Shown in pieces: positions 1 to 12,439 of a DNA stretch of 64,000 nt (its first letter is position 1; each line of letters starts with the position of its first letter). The DNA comes from Anthopleura xanthogrammica (Eukaryota; Cnidaria; Anthozoa; Actiniaria; Actiniidae): assembly GCA_964019055.1 (NCBI GenBank), contig OZ025206.1, positions 28,779,012-28,843,011 of the forward strand, given 5' to 3'. A program made the translations under genes and the position numbers. Under the pieces are notes generated by a model. The model was given only the letters and a program-made list of their open reading frames with translations, ran no database searches and was not told the origin of the DNA.

Positions 1-1
1 A

Positions 2-130
2 ACCAATATTAGTAAACAATAAATTGCTGCAATGGCAGCAGATTTATGGAAAGAACTGCCACTACCTTTAAAACAAATTAATGCTCATCAGTCTTTTGCT
101 AAGAAACTCAAAATATTTTTGTTAGAACTC
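2..130 (+). pseudogene. LINE reverse transcriptase C-terminal fragment
   Basis: Reading from base 32 gives AADLWKELPLPLKQI followed by a Phe/Lys-rich stretch (SFAKKLKIFLLEL). This matches the typical C-terminal end of cnidarian non-LTR retrotransposon ORF2, where a 'LWNSLP' motif is followed by 'F..KLK..L'. A stop codon in the same frame just before base 32 and the window edge show it is a broken relic. The family call rests on motif recognition only. Confidence 0.45.
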
Positions 131-345
131 CAAAATTCTTTGAAAGAAATTGAAATCCTTTGGTACAATAGCTTAATCAAATATTTCTCAACTCTCCTAA
201 TCTTATTTAAAATTCAAGGTCTATACTTTCTTCCTTCGTTCTTTATTATGTAAATTGATATATTTATTGTTGTGTGTGTTAGCTCATCAAAATGTAACTC
301 ATAATGTTAGTATATAACTAGAAAACCTAACGATTGATTTATTAT

Positions 346-486
346 AAGTAATACCATGGCAATGAGGGATATTAGTGATTAAAGGTCCCCGAAGCCGAGG
401 GAGGTTTAGAGGAAGAACTTTTACTAAACCTCCCGAGGCAGAGGGACATTTAATCACTAATATCCCGAAAATGCCATGGTATTAGT
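346..486. repeat. Fold-back element (short MITE-like hairpin)
   Basis: About 45 bp at each end are inverted copies: the left arm has ATACCATGGCAATGAGGGAT and the right arm its near-complement ending at GCCATGGTAT. The loop holds a second inverted pair, GAGGTTTAG and CTAAACCTC. The flanks are TA-rich, compatible with a TA target duplication. No coding capacity. A further 'aataccatg' lies just downstream at about 491. Confidence 0.7.
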
Positions 487-1754
487 TTGTAATACCATGA
501 TTTCCGAGGAAACCATCAATAATTGTGATCTAAATAAGTTTTAAATCAGAACATATTAAAGAGATTTCGTTGAAAGAGCCTTGATGACTCCCTACTCTGG
601 GGAACGCTGATAAACGAACGATCGTATTGTATTTTATTCTATTGGAGACAAAACCTAAATTAATGCAACTTTATAAAACCATTTTTATTGCCCAAGCTGA
701 ATTTATTAATTCATATTAAGGTATCAAGATCATCCTTCGATCCCATGGACAGATGGAGATTGCTTTACGCGCAAACCAAATTTCGAGCTGCTTTTACAAT
801 ATTATATTTTAACTTCAATAGTCATCACGCAACACAAGATTGCTGTAGTACGCACCCTGTACTCCAGAGCTGACAAATTGCTAAACAACGAAGTGCATAT
901 AATAATATTTATATAAAATAATATTTATTATTTATATTGCGCATATTCTATAAAATAATCATATGCGCATTACAATATTACAAAAAAGGAAATAGTAACC
1001 CATAACATTAAGATAGTGCAATTAAGATAAATACTAAAATTTAAAAAAAATAAAATAAAATAAAAATAGAATTAAATTAAAAAAAAAAAAAATAGTTAAA
1101 ACTCTGAGCTAATAACGTATAACACTATAATGAAACTGAGAATAAATAATAATTTAATTATATGACTTAGTAAATAAATGAGTTTTTAGTAATGACTTAA
1201 AGGTGCCAATAGTAGCTGCTTGACACAGCTGCAATGTCAGCTTCACGAACCTTGATGCAGTTAATGTTCACCTTGGCTAGCTGTTTACGGCTGCCGATCA
1301 GTAGGAACTCAGTCGACTAGTCGACTCACTCAGTAGGAGCATCACACATCTGAGAAAAAACATCTCTATAAAATAACAGGATCAAATAGTTACCCTGGCA
1401 AGTTTATTTAACGTCATAAGAGCTCTAGAAGAAAACACCATAAGACAAAGATACCAATGCGACTGGCAAACCAAAAGGATTTGCAGTACTCCCTTATGTA
1501 AAACGAAACAGACATTTACTTAGCTTTCAGATAATGTATAGTTTTATGGCAAAATATTGTAAAGTCCGTGGGAAATTTGAGGTAGCACGTATAGGGGTCC
1601 TTAACATGTCCAGATACCTTAAAGGAAAACACATTATGAAACAAGAGGTCTAGTTACTCGTTGCTTATGGTATTGCAATCATGCCATTTTTTTGACATTT
1701 GTTTCAAAACTTTGCACAAATATTTATTTTAAGTGCTAGAGTAGAAACTTTCAA
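487..1754. other. Gene-free stretch, partly inverted-repeat arm
   Basis: No credible coding sequence. Bases about 610-800 are an inverted copy of 8460-8620. Bases 1030-1100 are an A-rich low-complexity tract. The rest shows nothing I can name. Confidence 0.5.
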
Positions 1755-1828
1755 CAAATGCAGTAACCACAATTTTGTGTTTTACATGATGTAAAACACA
1801 AAATTGTGGTTACCGCATTTGTTGAGAT
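1755..1828. repeat. Near-perfect 36-bp hairpin
   Basis: CAACAAATGCAGTAACCACA and the following bases to GTTTTACAT are followed at once by the reverse complement, ending CGCATTTGTTG, with essentially no loop and one mismatch. It is a cruciform-prone palindrome, probably a MITE remnant. Confidence 0.8.
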
Positions 1829-1994
1829 TGTTGACAGATGGGGCTTGCGGCCATTTTTTTCGGGAAACAAAAATGGGATAACAAGTTCCTTCATTCCATA
1901 TCAGTCGCTAATAATAAAAGTAAGTTATTAGTCATTATACTCGTCGAATATATTTAATAAGATACTTTTTAACATTCAGTATAGATATTCATTC

Positions 1995-2016
1995 TTTATT
2001 TATTTATTTTTATTAC
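1995..2016 (-). promoter_or_regulatory. Polyadenylation signal cluster of esterase gene A
   Basis: On the minus strand this reads as overlapping AATAAA hexamers, about 290 bases past the stop codon of the gene at 2305-4005. Position and hexamer fit a 3' end. No expression data were available. Confidence 0.45.
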
Positions 2017-2304
2017 CGTTGTCTATTTCAACACGCATTTTATTGAACTGGCTTCCAGTAGAATGCCTGAGGTTACAATACTGCTTCTTCTTTCCTTTAG
2101 CGTTTTTATCAACAGCTTCTTATTTTAGTTTTAATAGTTTTTCAACTACACTATAGAGTTAGTGTGATTGTATTCTTTTCCGACTGGTGAGGGTTCAGTA
2201 GAGTTGGTATCCAGTTATAGTTCACTTTCAGGGTTCGGAGCTCCACGCACAAGGGTTGCAGTGTTCGATTTTCCATTCGGTGATTGTAATGTTCTATAGC
2301 AGCT

Positions 2305-4005
2305 TTACTTTTCTTTACCATAAGAGGCTTTACATGGCAATAGTTTGGGGAAGTAACAGTTCCAGAATGCCATTCTTAGTGGATGATACTTGCTGTTCAT
2401 GGTAGGCTTTGTCTGGATTTTCAGGTAAGCTTTTTTCAATGCGTCGAAAGCAGTCCACTGAACTCCACTTACAGAGCAAGGAGTATTAGGATTACCAGAT
2501 TTGGCAAAATTGGTGAAAAGGGTCACCATCATCTTACTGACGCTTCTGTCATCGTCATCAAACGTCAGATTCGTTTTGGTTGATCTCAGTAACGGTAAAC
2601 CAAATTTGTAGGCCGTTGTATCTTCATGTTGCACTCCCTTCCATTTTTCTCCTGGATGTTTACGAGAGCGATGGGCGAACTCAAACATGTATGTAGGAGC
2701 ACCATGATGGCTATGGAGGGTTAAGACAGCATGGGTAGGTGCTATAACTATGTATTCACTCAACATATCTATGACGTTCTTTAGAAATGCCTTCGGTCTT
2801 TCCAAGTCATCCCAAGGCGTGTACAGGAACGCAAGAGCATTGAAAGCAGCAGGTGCTTGTTGCTTTGTAAATTGTAAGAATATCGGGAAAAACTTATTTT
2901 CTAAGTATTTTTTGTAACTGGTAATGTCACTTATGTCCGGGCTTGAAAACCCGTTTGTTCCTTCGTTGCTGACAAAGCCCGACATCAGTGGAAGCTTATG
3001 GAACTTTCCTTCTTCCAATAGCGTTTCTGGTTCGTCTGGTAGAAAGTCATTGTCAACAAATGGCTGCACATTATAGCTATCTGTGTTGGCTGCAATGATA
3101 GCAGTGCCGGACTTGTTTTGTAAGCATTGAACTGTTGAATATGAGTTTGGTCTTTCGCAGCCTAAATTCTTAATAAGAGTTCTGCTGGATTTTAAAACAG
3201 TGGTTTTTGGTTTGAAGGCAAAGACTTTTGCCAATGCAACGCCGCTCACAGCGATTCCACGATGAAACAGTCCTTTGGACAGACGTGATAAATAGAGTAA
3301 GGAAACACTTGATCCTCCAGTGCTTTCGCCGAAGAGAGTGACGCTACTTTTATCACCACAAAAACCACCTATATTTTTTTGAATCCATTTAAGGGCCTCT
3401 ACCTGGTCAAAAAGACCCAAATTACCTGGCGCCTCTGAGTTTCCCATGGTAAAGAACCCAAACGCTCCTAGTCTATACTGGATGGTGACAAGAATAATCT
3501 CATGCCGTGGAAGATACTCGCCTGGGGATATATCACGAATAGGGGTGCCTCCCAAATAGCTTCCTCCATGAATGTAGACCATCACTGGGTATTTTCTCGA
3601 GCAATTCGTACTTGGGGTATAGATGTTCAGATAAAGACAATCTTCGTCCATATCTGTACTGATGTTAAACCCAGTCCATGCTAGTTTCGTAGATTTAAGG
3701 TAATTTTCATTTTCCAATACTTGTAAACATATTGGGCGGTAGTAAGTGGCAACGTAGTCTTTTGTTCTTCGGTTCGTAAGAGGTTGTGGGCGTTTGAAAC
3801 GATGATCTCCTGTTGGCGTCTTGGCATATGGAACACCCAGGAACTTGTACACTGTATGCGGTTGTTCATTGTGGATTTGAACATGTTCTCGTATACCACG
3901 AACATAACCTTGGTTTGTTAAGATTCTTGTCGTTGTTGCAGACGTGAGTAAACCATGATGATACAGGAGAGAAAGGAAAACAAAGATTTGCAGCACTGAC
4001 ATCAT
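2305..4005 (-). CDS. Secreted carboxylesterase / cholinesterase-like hydrolase (copy A)
   Basis: A 566-codon uninterrupted frame of the alpha/beta-hydrolase carboxylesterase family (COesterase), which hydrolyses carboxylic esters. A hydrophobic leader of about 22 residues (MMSVLQIFVFLSLLYHHGLL) suggests secretion. Visible family motifs: FLGVPYA (55-61), EDCLYLNIYTP (121-131), the oxyanion-hole HGG (146-148), the nucleophile elbow GESTG (Ser228), the acidic residue in SNEGT (Glu348) and GVQHED (His460). The Ser-Glu-His triad is therefore complete and activity is plausible. Length is normal for the family. The start is a double Met before the leader; the second Met aligns with the start of copy C. 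No intron is seen, so a retrocopy origin is possible but no poly(A) tail marks it. The substrate is unknown; calling it an acetylcholinesterase would be over-reach. Confidence 0.9.
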   Translation of the reverse strand: MMSVLQIFVFLSLLYHHGLLTSATTTRILTNQGYVRGIREHVQIHNEQPHTVYKFLGVPYAKTPTGDHRFKRPQPLTNRRTKDYVATYYRPICLQVLENENYLKSTKLAWTGFNISTDMDEDCLYLNIYTPSTNCSRKYPVMVYIHGGSYLGGTPIRDISPGEYLPRHEIILVTIQYRLGAFGFFTMGNSEAPGNLGLFDQVEALKWIQKNIGGFCGDKSSVTLFGESTGGSSVSLLYLSRLSKGLFHRGIAVSGVALAKVFAFKPKTTVLKSSRTLIKNLGCERPNSYSTVQCLQNKSGTAIIAANTDSYNVQPFVDNDFLPDEPETLLEEGKFHKLPLMSGFVSNEGTNGFSSPDISDITSYKKYLENKFFPIFLQFTKQQAPAAFNALAFLYTPWDDLERPKAFLKNVIDMLSEYIVIAPTHAVLTLHSHHGAPTYMFEFAHRSRKHPGEKWKGVQHEDTTAYKFGLPLLRSTKTNLTFDDDDRSVSKMMVTLFTNFAKSGNPNTPCSVSGVQWTAFDALKKAYLKIQTKPTMNSKYHPLRMAFWNCYFPKLLPCKASYGKEK

Positions 4006-5047
4006 TCTGAAACCAATGTAAGTTCTGCTAACAGGTGATATCCCCTGACACTGGCTGGTGAACGTGACTCAGTTTTATGTCCTACAATACAATGTGGGAG
4101 GTGAAGACATGACAAATATGTAGGTCATTATTAATTATGGAGAAACAACCGGTTGATTCATCTGTTTCACATGAACACACCCTGTGTTCTCAAAGTATGC
4201 AAAATTGATGCCAGTATTTCATCTTTGCACGAAACCTGACGAGATGAATAAACAACATCTCGGGATGATGTTTTCATTTTACGTCGGTGATACGTATAGC
4301 ATTTTGTTTTTCATTTTGTATTCATAAATTTTGGTAAATTTGAAAGACAAATTATTATCATTTTTTTCTTTCAAAAATTCTAGATATCGTAACTTGTCAG
4401 GCCTTTTCAAAAACGCTTGAAGAAACATAATTTGCCTCTTCAACACCTGCTGATCGAGGTGGACTAAGAAAATGACAAGATTCAAATATCCTTGAAACAT
4501 TAGTGTACTTATTACATCTACTCCAGGACTGAGTGAGTTGAGTTGATTCAACCTTCAAATGACCTTTAAAATACGGATTCTTTCTTTTCTTTGCGCATGC
4601 CATATTATTGTTTTTTGTTCGTTGTTGTTTTTGCCACCATATCAGTCAATAAACTTTGAAACATTTCTGGATAACGTAACTTGTCAAGCCTTTTAAAACG
4701 CTTGATGAAACAAAACGTGTCTCTTCAACACCTGCTGAGCTAGTGAGATACAATAATGAAAAAAATACGATTCAAGTAACCTTGAAACATGTACTTCGGC
4801 TCTACTTATTGCGTCTAGTCGAGAATCATTTTAACTTAGAGTTGATTCAAGAGACGCCAACTTTTCCATAGATACAAGAAAAGTAAAAGAAATGGATATG
4901 TCTTTACTGACTAGCCATCCTGAAACTCTGTTTTTCACTTTACTAGCTAAGGGAATAGAAGAAGATCTACAAGTGGTTAACGAAATAAAGAAATTCGTTG
5001 AAAGTAGAGAGGGTACAATGGATAATTTCATGTTTATGATATCATGA
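4006..5047 (-). repeat. Duplicated 5' flank of esterase A
   Basis: Read on the minus strand this matches 12560-13587, upstream of copy C. Anchors: ACCAGCCAGT near each start codon, TGTGTTCATGTGAAACAGAT, and ATGGCTAGTCAGTAAAGAC far upstream. It contains two copies of a short unit (CTCAGCAGGTGTTGAAG followed by ATCAAGCGTTTTAAAAGGC) at about 4395-4455 and 4690-4745. Open frames inside it (for example 4831-5352) are disrupted in the sister copy, so I do not call them genes. The promoter of A should lie here. Confidence 0.7.
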
Positions 5048-6046
5048 CTTATAATACACTCGACAAAATTACTCGATTCTGATTGGGCTAGAGGAGTACA
5101 ATTAGAGCGTTCTTTATAGTTTTCGCCAAATAATTTGAGTTGGAGCTTTGAATGTTCTCGTTTTACTACCTGTTGTCTTCTGTGGTTTTCTCGAAAAATA
5201 AATTCAACACCACATCTACAATAATTGTACAATATGTAGAAAACAGCTAATAGTAGTTTTAAAGCAAATTTCTTTCCGTTTAGCGAAAAAACACAGCGAG
5301 TAGAGGCTCGTTTTTTGTTTTGAAAATAGTTAAGATCAAATCTTACCGGCAAACTGTCGAGTAGTTGTAGAGAGACGAATTCAGCTATTTATCACAAGTT
5401 AATTGATCCTAAGTTATCAATCCAGTCTTGAAATAATAAAATCTTCAGATAATTCACCATTGAAAGAAAATAGCAGCGAAATTCTTCAAGCTACAGGAGG
5501 GAATAATATCCAAAGCACATGGTCTGATCACTGGCGACTCGTTCACGGCAAGCTGTACTTCAAAACTTTTAACTTGAACGACATATTTGTCGCTTTTATC
5601 CCTTTTGATGTTGTCCAGCTAACTTGTTTTCAAAGAAAGTATTTTTTAAATTTTGTTTTTGCAGTTATTAGCAAATGCTAAGAGGAAAAAAACTTATATT
5701 AGCGAACTGTAAACTCTCAACTTTCGCTTAGTTTTCACACAGTACGTTTTCAAAGAAAAGTCGCTTCTTGATTCGCTGTTTAGCTGTCAGTACTGTCATT
5801 CAATAGTTGTAAACATGCATTAAAATGGCTTTTTACTTGAGGTGTAAAATTATTATCTAATATTTTGTAGTTCAAATCATACATAAAATACTAATCTAAA
5901 AAGGTTTTACAGCAACGTTAACACTTTCTATGCTGTTCTTGACTTAGCTTTCTTGGAGAAGGGTCGGTTATAGCAAAGGCAATGAAGATGAATGAATGCC
6001 TTCGCTTCGCATGTTTTATAAAATTTTGTCGAGTGAACTATAAATA
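5047..6046. mobile_element. Non-autonomous DNA transposon (about 1 kb)
   Basis: The ends are inverted: TTATAATACACTCGACAAAAT at the left and ATTTTGTCGAGTGAACTATAA at the right. Homology between the two esterase 5' flanks stops at about 5047, where this element begins, so the copy upstream of C lacks it. No transposase frame is present. Superfamily unassigned; exact ends are approximate. Confidence 0.5.
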
Positions 6047-6146
6047 AAAAATCGCACGACCTTCTCGTACAATTTGGAATTAATAGGCACTCGTAATGTT
6101 TTGAAAGTTCTTTAATTGCACTCGCCTAAAGGCTCGTGCAATTACA

Positions 6147-6233
6147 ATTTGTCGGTTAAAGTATGCATATAGAACATAATCCTTAGTGAGAGCGTGACAG
6201 AGGTCAGTTGCATTATGCGTTCTGCATTCTTGC
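6147..6233 (+). repeat. 85-bp direct repeat, first copy
   Basis: Starts TTGTCGGTTAAAGTATGCAT and recurs almost identically at 6388-6472, 241 bases on, with one visible substitution (GTGAGAGCG against GTGATAGCG). The near identity implies a recent local duplication. No function is evident. Confidence 0.8.
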
Positions 6234-6387
6234 GTGATTGCCTTTTTTCCTCACAGACTTCACAGATTGCCAATGAATTTGCCCTGAGAACTATGAAGGC
6301 ATTGTCTTGCCACTTTTTGAAGGTTTAGTGTGGTTTGATAAATTGAAGCTACATAATGTAGTATAGAAATATCTCATGTATTGAGCC

Positions 6388-6472
6388 TTGTCGGTTAAAG
6401 TATGCATATAGAACATAATCCTTAGTGATAGCGTGACAGAGGTCAGTTGCATTATGCGTTCTGCATTCTTTT
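6388..6472 (+). repeat. 85-bp direct repeat, second copy
   Basis: Partner of 6147-6233. Both copies end at GCGTTCTGCATTCTT and then diverge. Confidence 0.8.
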
Positions 6473-6635
6473 TGCAATTATTTGTTCAACTATAAAGCTT
6501 TTGGAATATGTCTTGACAGTCCTGTGTCTCGTTTCATATGGAATGTCCGAAGAAAAACTATGTAGCTGCTTGTAAAAGCCTTTTACATGACACCTATTTC
6601 GTCCCGTTGATTTCCATCAGCCCCATCGTTTTTAC

Positions 6636-7260
6636 ATGCGTTCCAGTACACGACTTGGGGTGACTTGGAAATACCGAAAGCATTTCTAAAGAACGTCATA
6701 CATACATACTACATACATGTTTGCTCTCTTAAAAAAGTGGGGGATATGAAGATACGACGGCCTACAAGTTTGGTTTACCGTTACAGAGATCAGCCAAAAC
6801 GAACCAATGTTTGATGACGATGACAGAAGCGTCAGTCAGATGATGGTAACCCTTTTCACCAATCAGTTCGCCAAATATGGTAATCCCAATACTCCTTGCC
6901 CTGTGAGTAGTCAGACAAAGCCTGCCACGTACAGCAAGTATCATCCACTAAGAATGGCGTTCTGAAACTGCTACTTCCCCAAACTATTGCCATGTAAAGC
7001 CGCTTATGGTAAAGAAAAGCGAAGCTGCTAGAACATTACAATCACCGAATGGAGAATCGAACACTGCAACCCTTGTGCGTGGAGCTCCGAACCCTGAAAG
7101 TGAACTATAACTGGATACCAACTCTACTGAACCCTCACCAGACGGAAAAGAAAACAATCACACTAACTCTATAGTGTAGTTGAAAAACTATTAAAACTAA
7201 AATAAGAAGCTGTTGATAAAAACGCTAAAGGATCATCAAAAGAAGCAGCATTCTAAACCC
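6636..7260 (+). pseudogene. Carboxylesterase fragment (copy B)
   Basis: Only the 3' third of the esterase gene remains. Recognisable pieces encode the ACIDIC-to-His region and C-terminus: TAYKFGLPL, FDDDDRSVS-like, TLFTN and a C-terminal CYFPKLLPCK. There are internal deletions. One removes the segment holding the catalytic His (WKGVxHED in A and C); another removes part of the stretch after TPCPVS. A stop follows MAF where A and C have Trp. The nucleophile half is missing. Its 5' part resembles copy C and its 3' end resembles copy A, hinting at gene conversion. It forms part of the right arm of the inverted duplication. Confidence 0.85.
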
Positions 7261-8620
7261 AGTCATTCTACTGGAAGCCAGTTCAATACAATGCGTGTTA
7301 AAATAGACAATAGTAATTAAAAAATAAAAATAAAGAATGAATATCTATACTGAATGTCAAAGTGTCTTGTTAAATATATTTGACGAGTATAATGACTAAA
7401 TGACTTACTTTTATTATTAGCGACTGATATAGAATGAAGGAGCTGGTTATCTGTATTACCCCATTAAATATATAGAGATTACTTCATGGAAAGTGCGCGC
7501 GTAAGTGAATAAAAACTGTACAAAGCACTTTCCATGGTGTTTTCTTTTTATTATATTCATACCGAAATTTTCAATTTTGGTCTGAATTAGACACTATTTC
7601 AGTTTACAAAGTTTGTAGACAAAGCTCAGTTCGCAAACTATAAATTATATCGCTGAAATGCTTTTTCAATTCTATATTTTACAACGCTGTTTTACAAGCA
7701 TAATAAAAACTTATTCTGATTAACTTCTAATTCGGTATCTAATTTTAATATTTTCAACGTCTAGGTTTTTAGTTTACACCATAAATGATCGAGAAAGCTT
7801 ACCGAAGTTTCTTTAGTTTAGTCGCCTTACACGACAAAGCTTCCTTTCAATTCCTCGCTGTTGTTTAATACTTTTTAAGAACTTTTCCACGAGATTTACA
7901 GGTCGGTCAGCTTTTCCTCCGCTCTACTGTTGGTATTTCATCGATTTTTTCTTTGGTTTTGTCGTCTAAATTACATTTTCATCCATGTTTTGAACTCAAA
8001 CTTTCTAGTTTAGGTCTCACCGAAGTCAGTCGCCTCCTTACAAGAACACTGAACTGAAGCTGCCTTACCTTGTGGTTATTTCAGTTTTCAGTACTTTTAA
8101 GAACTTTTCCAATAGATTTACATCTCAGTCAGCTTTTTCTCCGCTTTACTAGAGGTAATTCATCGATTTTCTCTTTGGTTTTGTCCTCTAAAATATAGTT
8201 TCATGTTTTGAACTCAAAATTTCTCACAAGAAAGAATAGCCCGTTGTTGCCGGCTTCTGATTGGACGTATCGTTTTTCTCACGTGAAGAAAAGCCGTACG
8301 TGGCTTCTGATTTGACGTATCGTTTTTCTCACACGTGAAAAAGCGATATGCACATTGTGATTGGTTGGGAAAGTGAACGAATGAACATTAATTACACAGG
8401 GTTTTACTGAGTAAATCTCGGTATGTATATAATAAAATAATATTGTAAAAGCAGTTCGAAATTTGGCTCGCGCGTAAATTAATCTCGATGGCATCGAAGG
8501 ATGATCCTGATACCTTAATATAAATTAATGAATTCAGCTTGGGCAGTAAAAATGTCTTTATAAAATTGCATTAATTTAGGTTTTGTGTCCAATAGAATAA
8601 AATACAATACGATCGTTTAT
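6640..8620. repeat. Right arm of imperfect inverted duplication
   Basis: Counterpart of 610-2600 (see that entry). Between 7450 and 8430 it carries sequence not seen in the left arm, so the arm is interrupted. Confidence 0.7.
7795..8228 (+). repeat. Imperfect tandem duplication, period about 220 bp
   Basis: AAGAACTTTTCC, TTTGGTTTTGTC and TGTTTTGAACTCAAA each occur twice in the same order, for example at about 7878 and 8098. A shorter tandem pair (TTCTGATT-GACGTATCGTTTTTCTCAC) follows at 8258-8330. No coding signal. Confidence 0.65.
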
Positions 8621-11600
8621 TTACCTCAAAGTAAGGAAATGATTTACAAATGAATAACTAATTTAAGGCGTATACTGGCAACATAACCCGAAATAACTCG
8701 AAATTTTGTTTTCTTTTTCATATGAAATAGAATGAAAAGAGACAGAAAAAAGGAAACAGCTTTGACGATAGGTGACCTAGTTAAATAAAAAACGGATAAT
8801 GAAAAGCGGTAATTGGACTGCGTAGGTGTGTTGAATGCAATAACTGACAACTGTACTAACGTTTTGTACTTTAGTCTTTTGTCGGAATAAAAGAGGAAAA
8901 AAGTTCCAGTTAAAGGAATTTAAGCAGAAAACTAAGAAGCTATGATAGTCTTTTTCAAGTCAAGCTAAAGATACTCAATCAAGTGTAATAAAATTATAAA
9001 TATTTCTTTGAATTCATACTTTTACGGTTTCTAACATTCCTGGAAAGTTGATGTGCCTTTTGGAGTTTCCAGAAGATCCTCTTAGTTAAGCGGGGCCTTT
9101 GAATTTTTGTGTGTGATATTTTTTGACACCTTGAAAAAATTTTACATTTCTTTCATTTCTTTGATCTTTTGAAGGTTTGCTATTCTTGAATCAATTCAGG
9201 TGTATTTTTCCACATTTCGTGGGCCTCATTAGCTCAGCAGGTGTTGAAGTGGCACATTATGTTGCATCAAGTGTTCGAGGATTCACAAGTCTTGTCAATA
9301 ATTTTTTAGACATTTTTAAAGGCAGGTTTCAAAAAGACAAAATAATGTAACGTGTAAAGAAGTTACAAAAATGTATGAGTTCAAATTAAAAAGAAAAATA
9401 AATAAGTTGAAATTTTGATGTAAGAATTAGAATAGAAGAAAGAAAAGTTAACCCTCTAAACTATGAGAGAATGAAATGATGAAATATATTATTATATAGA
9501 TCATTATATATATCCGGTGTCTAAAACATCGTACATTGTACACAGTGAAGATTTGATATCCTTCACATATGAAGATATCACCGTTGCCATGACTACTTTC
9601 TTATCAATCAATCACGTATTGAGGTCTTCGAGCGCCGTTTCTCAAAACAAAATGGCAGCTCCCACATCATCGACGAACGATAAATTTAATGATATATTTG
9701 ACCTTTTCCTACCTTTTATGTTAAGTTTTTATTCTCAAAATTAGTAGGGGAAATCAAAGTGAAGATTTATCACACTCACTGATAGTGAAGTTGATGAATT
9801 AAGAGAAGATGTCAGCAAAAATCGAACAAAATCAAAATTTCAATATCATTTCGACTTTTCATTTTCTTAATATCGGCCTTTTATTTTATTTAGCACATTG
9901 TGAAAACATTTTTTGAAGATTCTTTACTTTTCACAAGGCGTCAAAGTACCCTGGTACTTTGGTTTTCACCGTTATGAATTTATTGGAAGACAATGAAATT
10001 TCAGCTTTTTAAAGTTAAAACATTATATAAAACAGTTTTTAAAGACTTAAACATGTAGATATTTTCGTAAATGCACGCGAGCCCCCGAAGTTGGAGTATA
10101 TTTTGGCTCTCTCCAAGGGTCAATTATTGACAAATTCATTTTTCTCGTTTTTCTCGGAAATGCAGCGATATTTTGACAAATGAAAGATACCGTGGTATAT
10201 CTCACATATAGGCCTACCTAATACCAAAATATGAGCGAAATCGGACTGTTGCCGGCGTATGTTCGATATTTACTGACATCCCCTCTTAAGCTTAATTGAA
10301 GGAGAAGAAAACACCAAAAGCAAAAACCTATTACGAACGTAAAATTCTTCCAGAAATGACTAGAAATAAATTCCGGAAGAGCGTAAAGAATACAAAGAAA
10401 TAGAAAACATTACACAAATTGAACTCTATCTAAGCCAATTCACAGTGACTGCAACTACAAAGACGGGAAAAGACTACAACCGGTCCTGAGTTTGAGTCGC
10501 TACACAAGACATCGCCAGAAAACCGCGCTGCTACCCATGTCACGCAAGCTTAACCCGGCTCAGAAGAAAATACGGCCGGCGAAAAGTTATAAGAAAAGTA
10601 TGGGTTTATAACAAAAAGTGTCTAAAATATAGCCTGTGTGTTAGCGGATCAAAAATGTGTGCATCCCAATTTGTAATTCATTTATAGCACAGTATAACCT
10701 GCAAGAAAAATATTACTTTAATCTAAATTTGAGGTTTCCTTTTTAAATTTCAAAATGACTCCTAGAGAAATCGCACTGAAAGCAGAGGTTTGTATGAGAA
10801 CGGAAAAATAAACGAAAGTTAAATTAGTTTGTAATTCGCCGAAACAGAGAATAGGGTAAGGTAGGTAAGGTCAATTTTATTTACACACGCTAGCCTAAAT
10901 CAACAAATGCTGGTTTCCATTAGGGGCGTGCCACAATAGAAATGCTTAAAATCTACATGAAAAACTATTGTAAATATAATATATTACATAAAAAAATGTA
11001 CACTAACTAACACTAATAGTTTAAAGAGATATCTTCGCAAAGAATAAGCCAAATCTCGTAGTTGAAACGCCATTTTGAAGAGCAACTCTCGATCGGGGCA
11101 CACAATAGCATATTTGGTCCGAATATCATGTGGGACCCCCAGAAAATAGCGCCCAAATGTATGTACCATCGCAGGAAGGTCCCTAAGCCCGCGAATGAAT
11201 CAGAAATGTCAGCGGTCTTTACTAAACTTGCGGGAACTTTTGAAAAACGCGCGAGTTTCTACTAAAAAAATTCTAAGATAAAGTCGAGATGGGCCTTAAT
11301 CTTGATTCCCTTGTTTAAATATCTTCGATAGAGTAGGGTTTTTTTGTTTCCACTTATTAAACGCATGCGCAATGCGCCCATTGAATACCGCTGACCGCAC
11401 TTGCATGTCGCGGTTTTCTGGCGATGAAACGGCGACAAGTAATCTTATATTATCGAAAGTGATATTACAGGCAAAAATCCACCTGAGTTTGTTTACGTAT
11501 GTTCAGATTTATTAACTGTGTTCTCTTGCGTATTTTTCTTGTTATTATTTAGCGAGGTTAATTCAATAATTAATTATGAATCACTTTATTTTATCCTGTT

Positions 11601-12439
11601 TCTAATCCTCACTGACAAGATGTTGGCGATGTTTGATAAATAATAAGAAGTTGAAGTTTATTCATATATATTGGACATTCCATCGCTATCTATATAATAA
11701 ACAGAACATTGCATAGGCGCTTGGAGATACGAATTTAATCTTCTCGTGTTGAATATCTCTCAATCGTCAATTTATCATCAACACTCGAAAATAACATTCG
11801 TATCTCCGCGCGCCCGTGTTATATCCTCTATCTATTCACTTTTTAAAACTATTTTAAATACAATAGTCGACTCTCTTTTAACGGCTATTCTTGGCATCTT
11901 CCTTGAAAAAAAAACACGTTCTCAATTTATCGTTCTGTTTTCCATATAAACACTTTTATAAGTAAAGGTTTGGAGGTACATAGTTTAATGGAAATTAAAG
12001 ACAGCACGACGTTTCATGATCAGGTCGGACACAATTATCAAGCGAGTGTTCATAAAGTCATGATTTTATTTTCATTTTCATTGCACCATATATACCCTGT
12101 TTATATATCAAAACTCTCTAGTAAGCGACCACTTTACTTAAGCGACCGCAAAAACCACTGTTCAAAGTTCGATCTTATTTATGTTTTATTGTTTTCTTCT
12201 CTTTCGTAAGCGACCACCCCCACTGATCATGTCAGATTATCTTAATAAACACAATCTATACGTAAATTGTTTGTAAACGTTGCATGAAGCTTACTGCAAA
12301 CTTTAACAGTATTCATTTTACCTACTAGGTTTTGTAAAAAAAAAACATTTTGTTGCTTTCTTATGAAGGAAATGACAGGTAACCACGGTTAATCAAAGAA
12401 ATATAAAGCCCGGCCATGCAATACGCTGTGACTTCGACA
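8621..12439. other. Gene-free, repeat-rich stretch
   Basis: No coding sequence can be supported. It holds a partial copy of the esterase 5'-flank repeat (9030-9330), an 18-bp inverted pair ATCGCCAGAAAACCGCG (about 10508) and CGCGGTTTTCTGGCGAT (about 11411) that may bound a 0.9-kb element, and an inverted pair around GGAGATACGAAT (11716-11812). The remainder is AT-rich single-copy-looking DNA. Confidence 0.5.
9030..9330 (+). repeat. Partial copy of esterase 5'-flank repeat
   Basis: Contains TCCAGAAGATCCTCTTAGTTAA and CTCAGCAGGTGTTGAAG in the order seen at 12480-12935. It is a truncated third copy of the flank that precedes esterases A and C, with no esterase coding sequence attached. Confidence 0.55.

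Larger units (their letters stand above)
610..2600. repeat. Left arm of imperfect inverted duplication
   Basis: This arm pairs with about 6640-8620 on the opposite strand. Matching anchors are 625-725 with 8505-8610, 1890-2030 with 7310-7440, and 2040-2600 with 6760-7290. The sum of paired coordinates is about 9230-9360 throughout, so the duplication is centred near 4650. It includes the 3' end and 3' flank of esterase gene A and of fragment B. Arms have diverged by substitutions and indels. Confidence 0.75.

Noticed and set aside
4831..5352. 173-codon minus-strand frame upstream of esterase A
   Set aside because: It crosses the boundary of an inserted transposon at about 5047, and the matching part upstream of copy C has stops in that frame.
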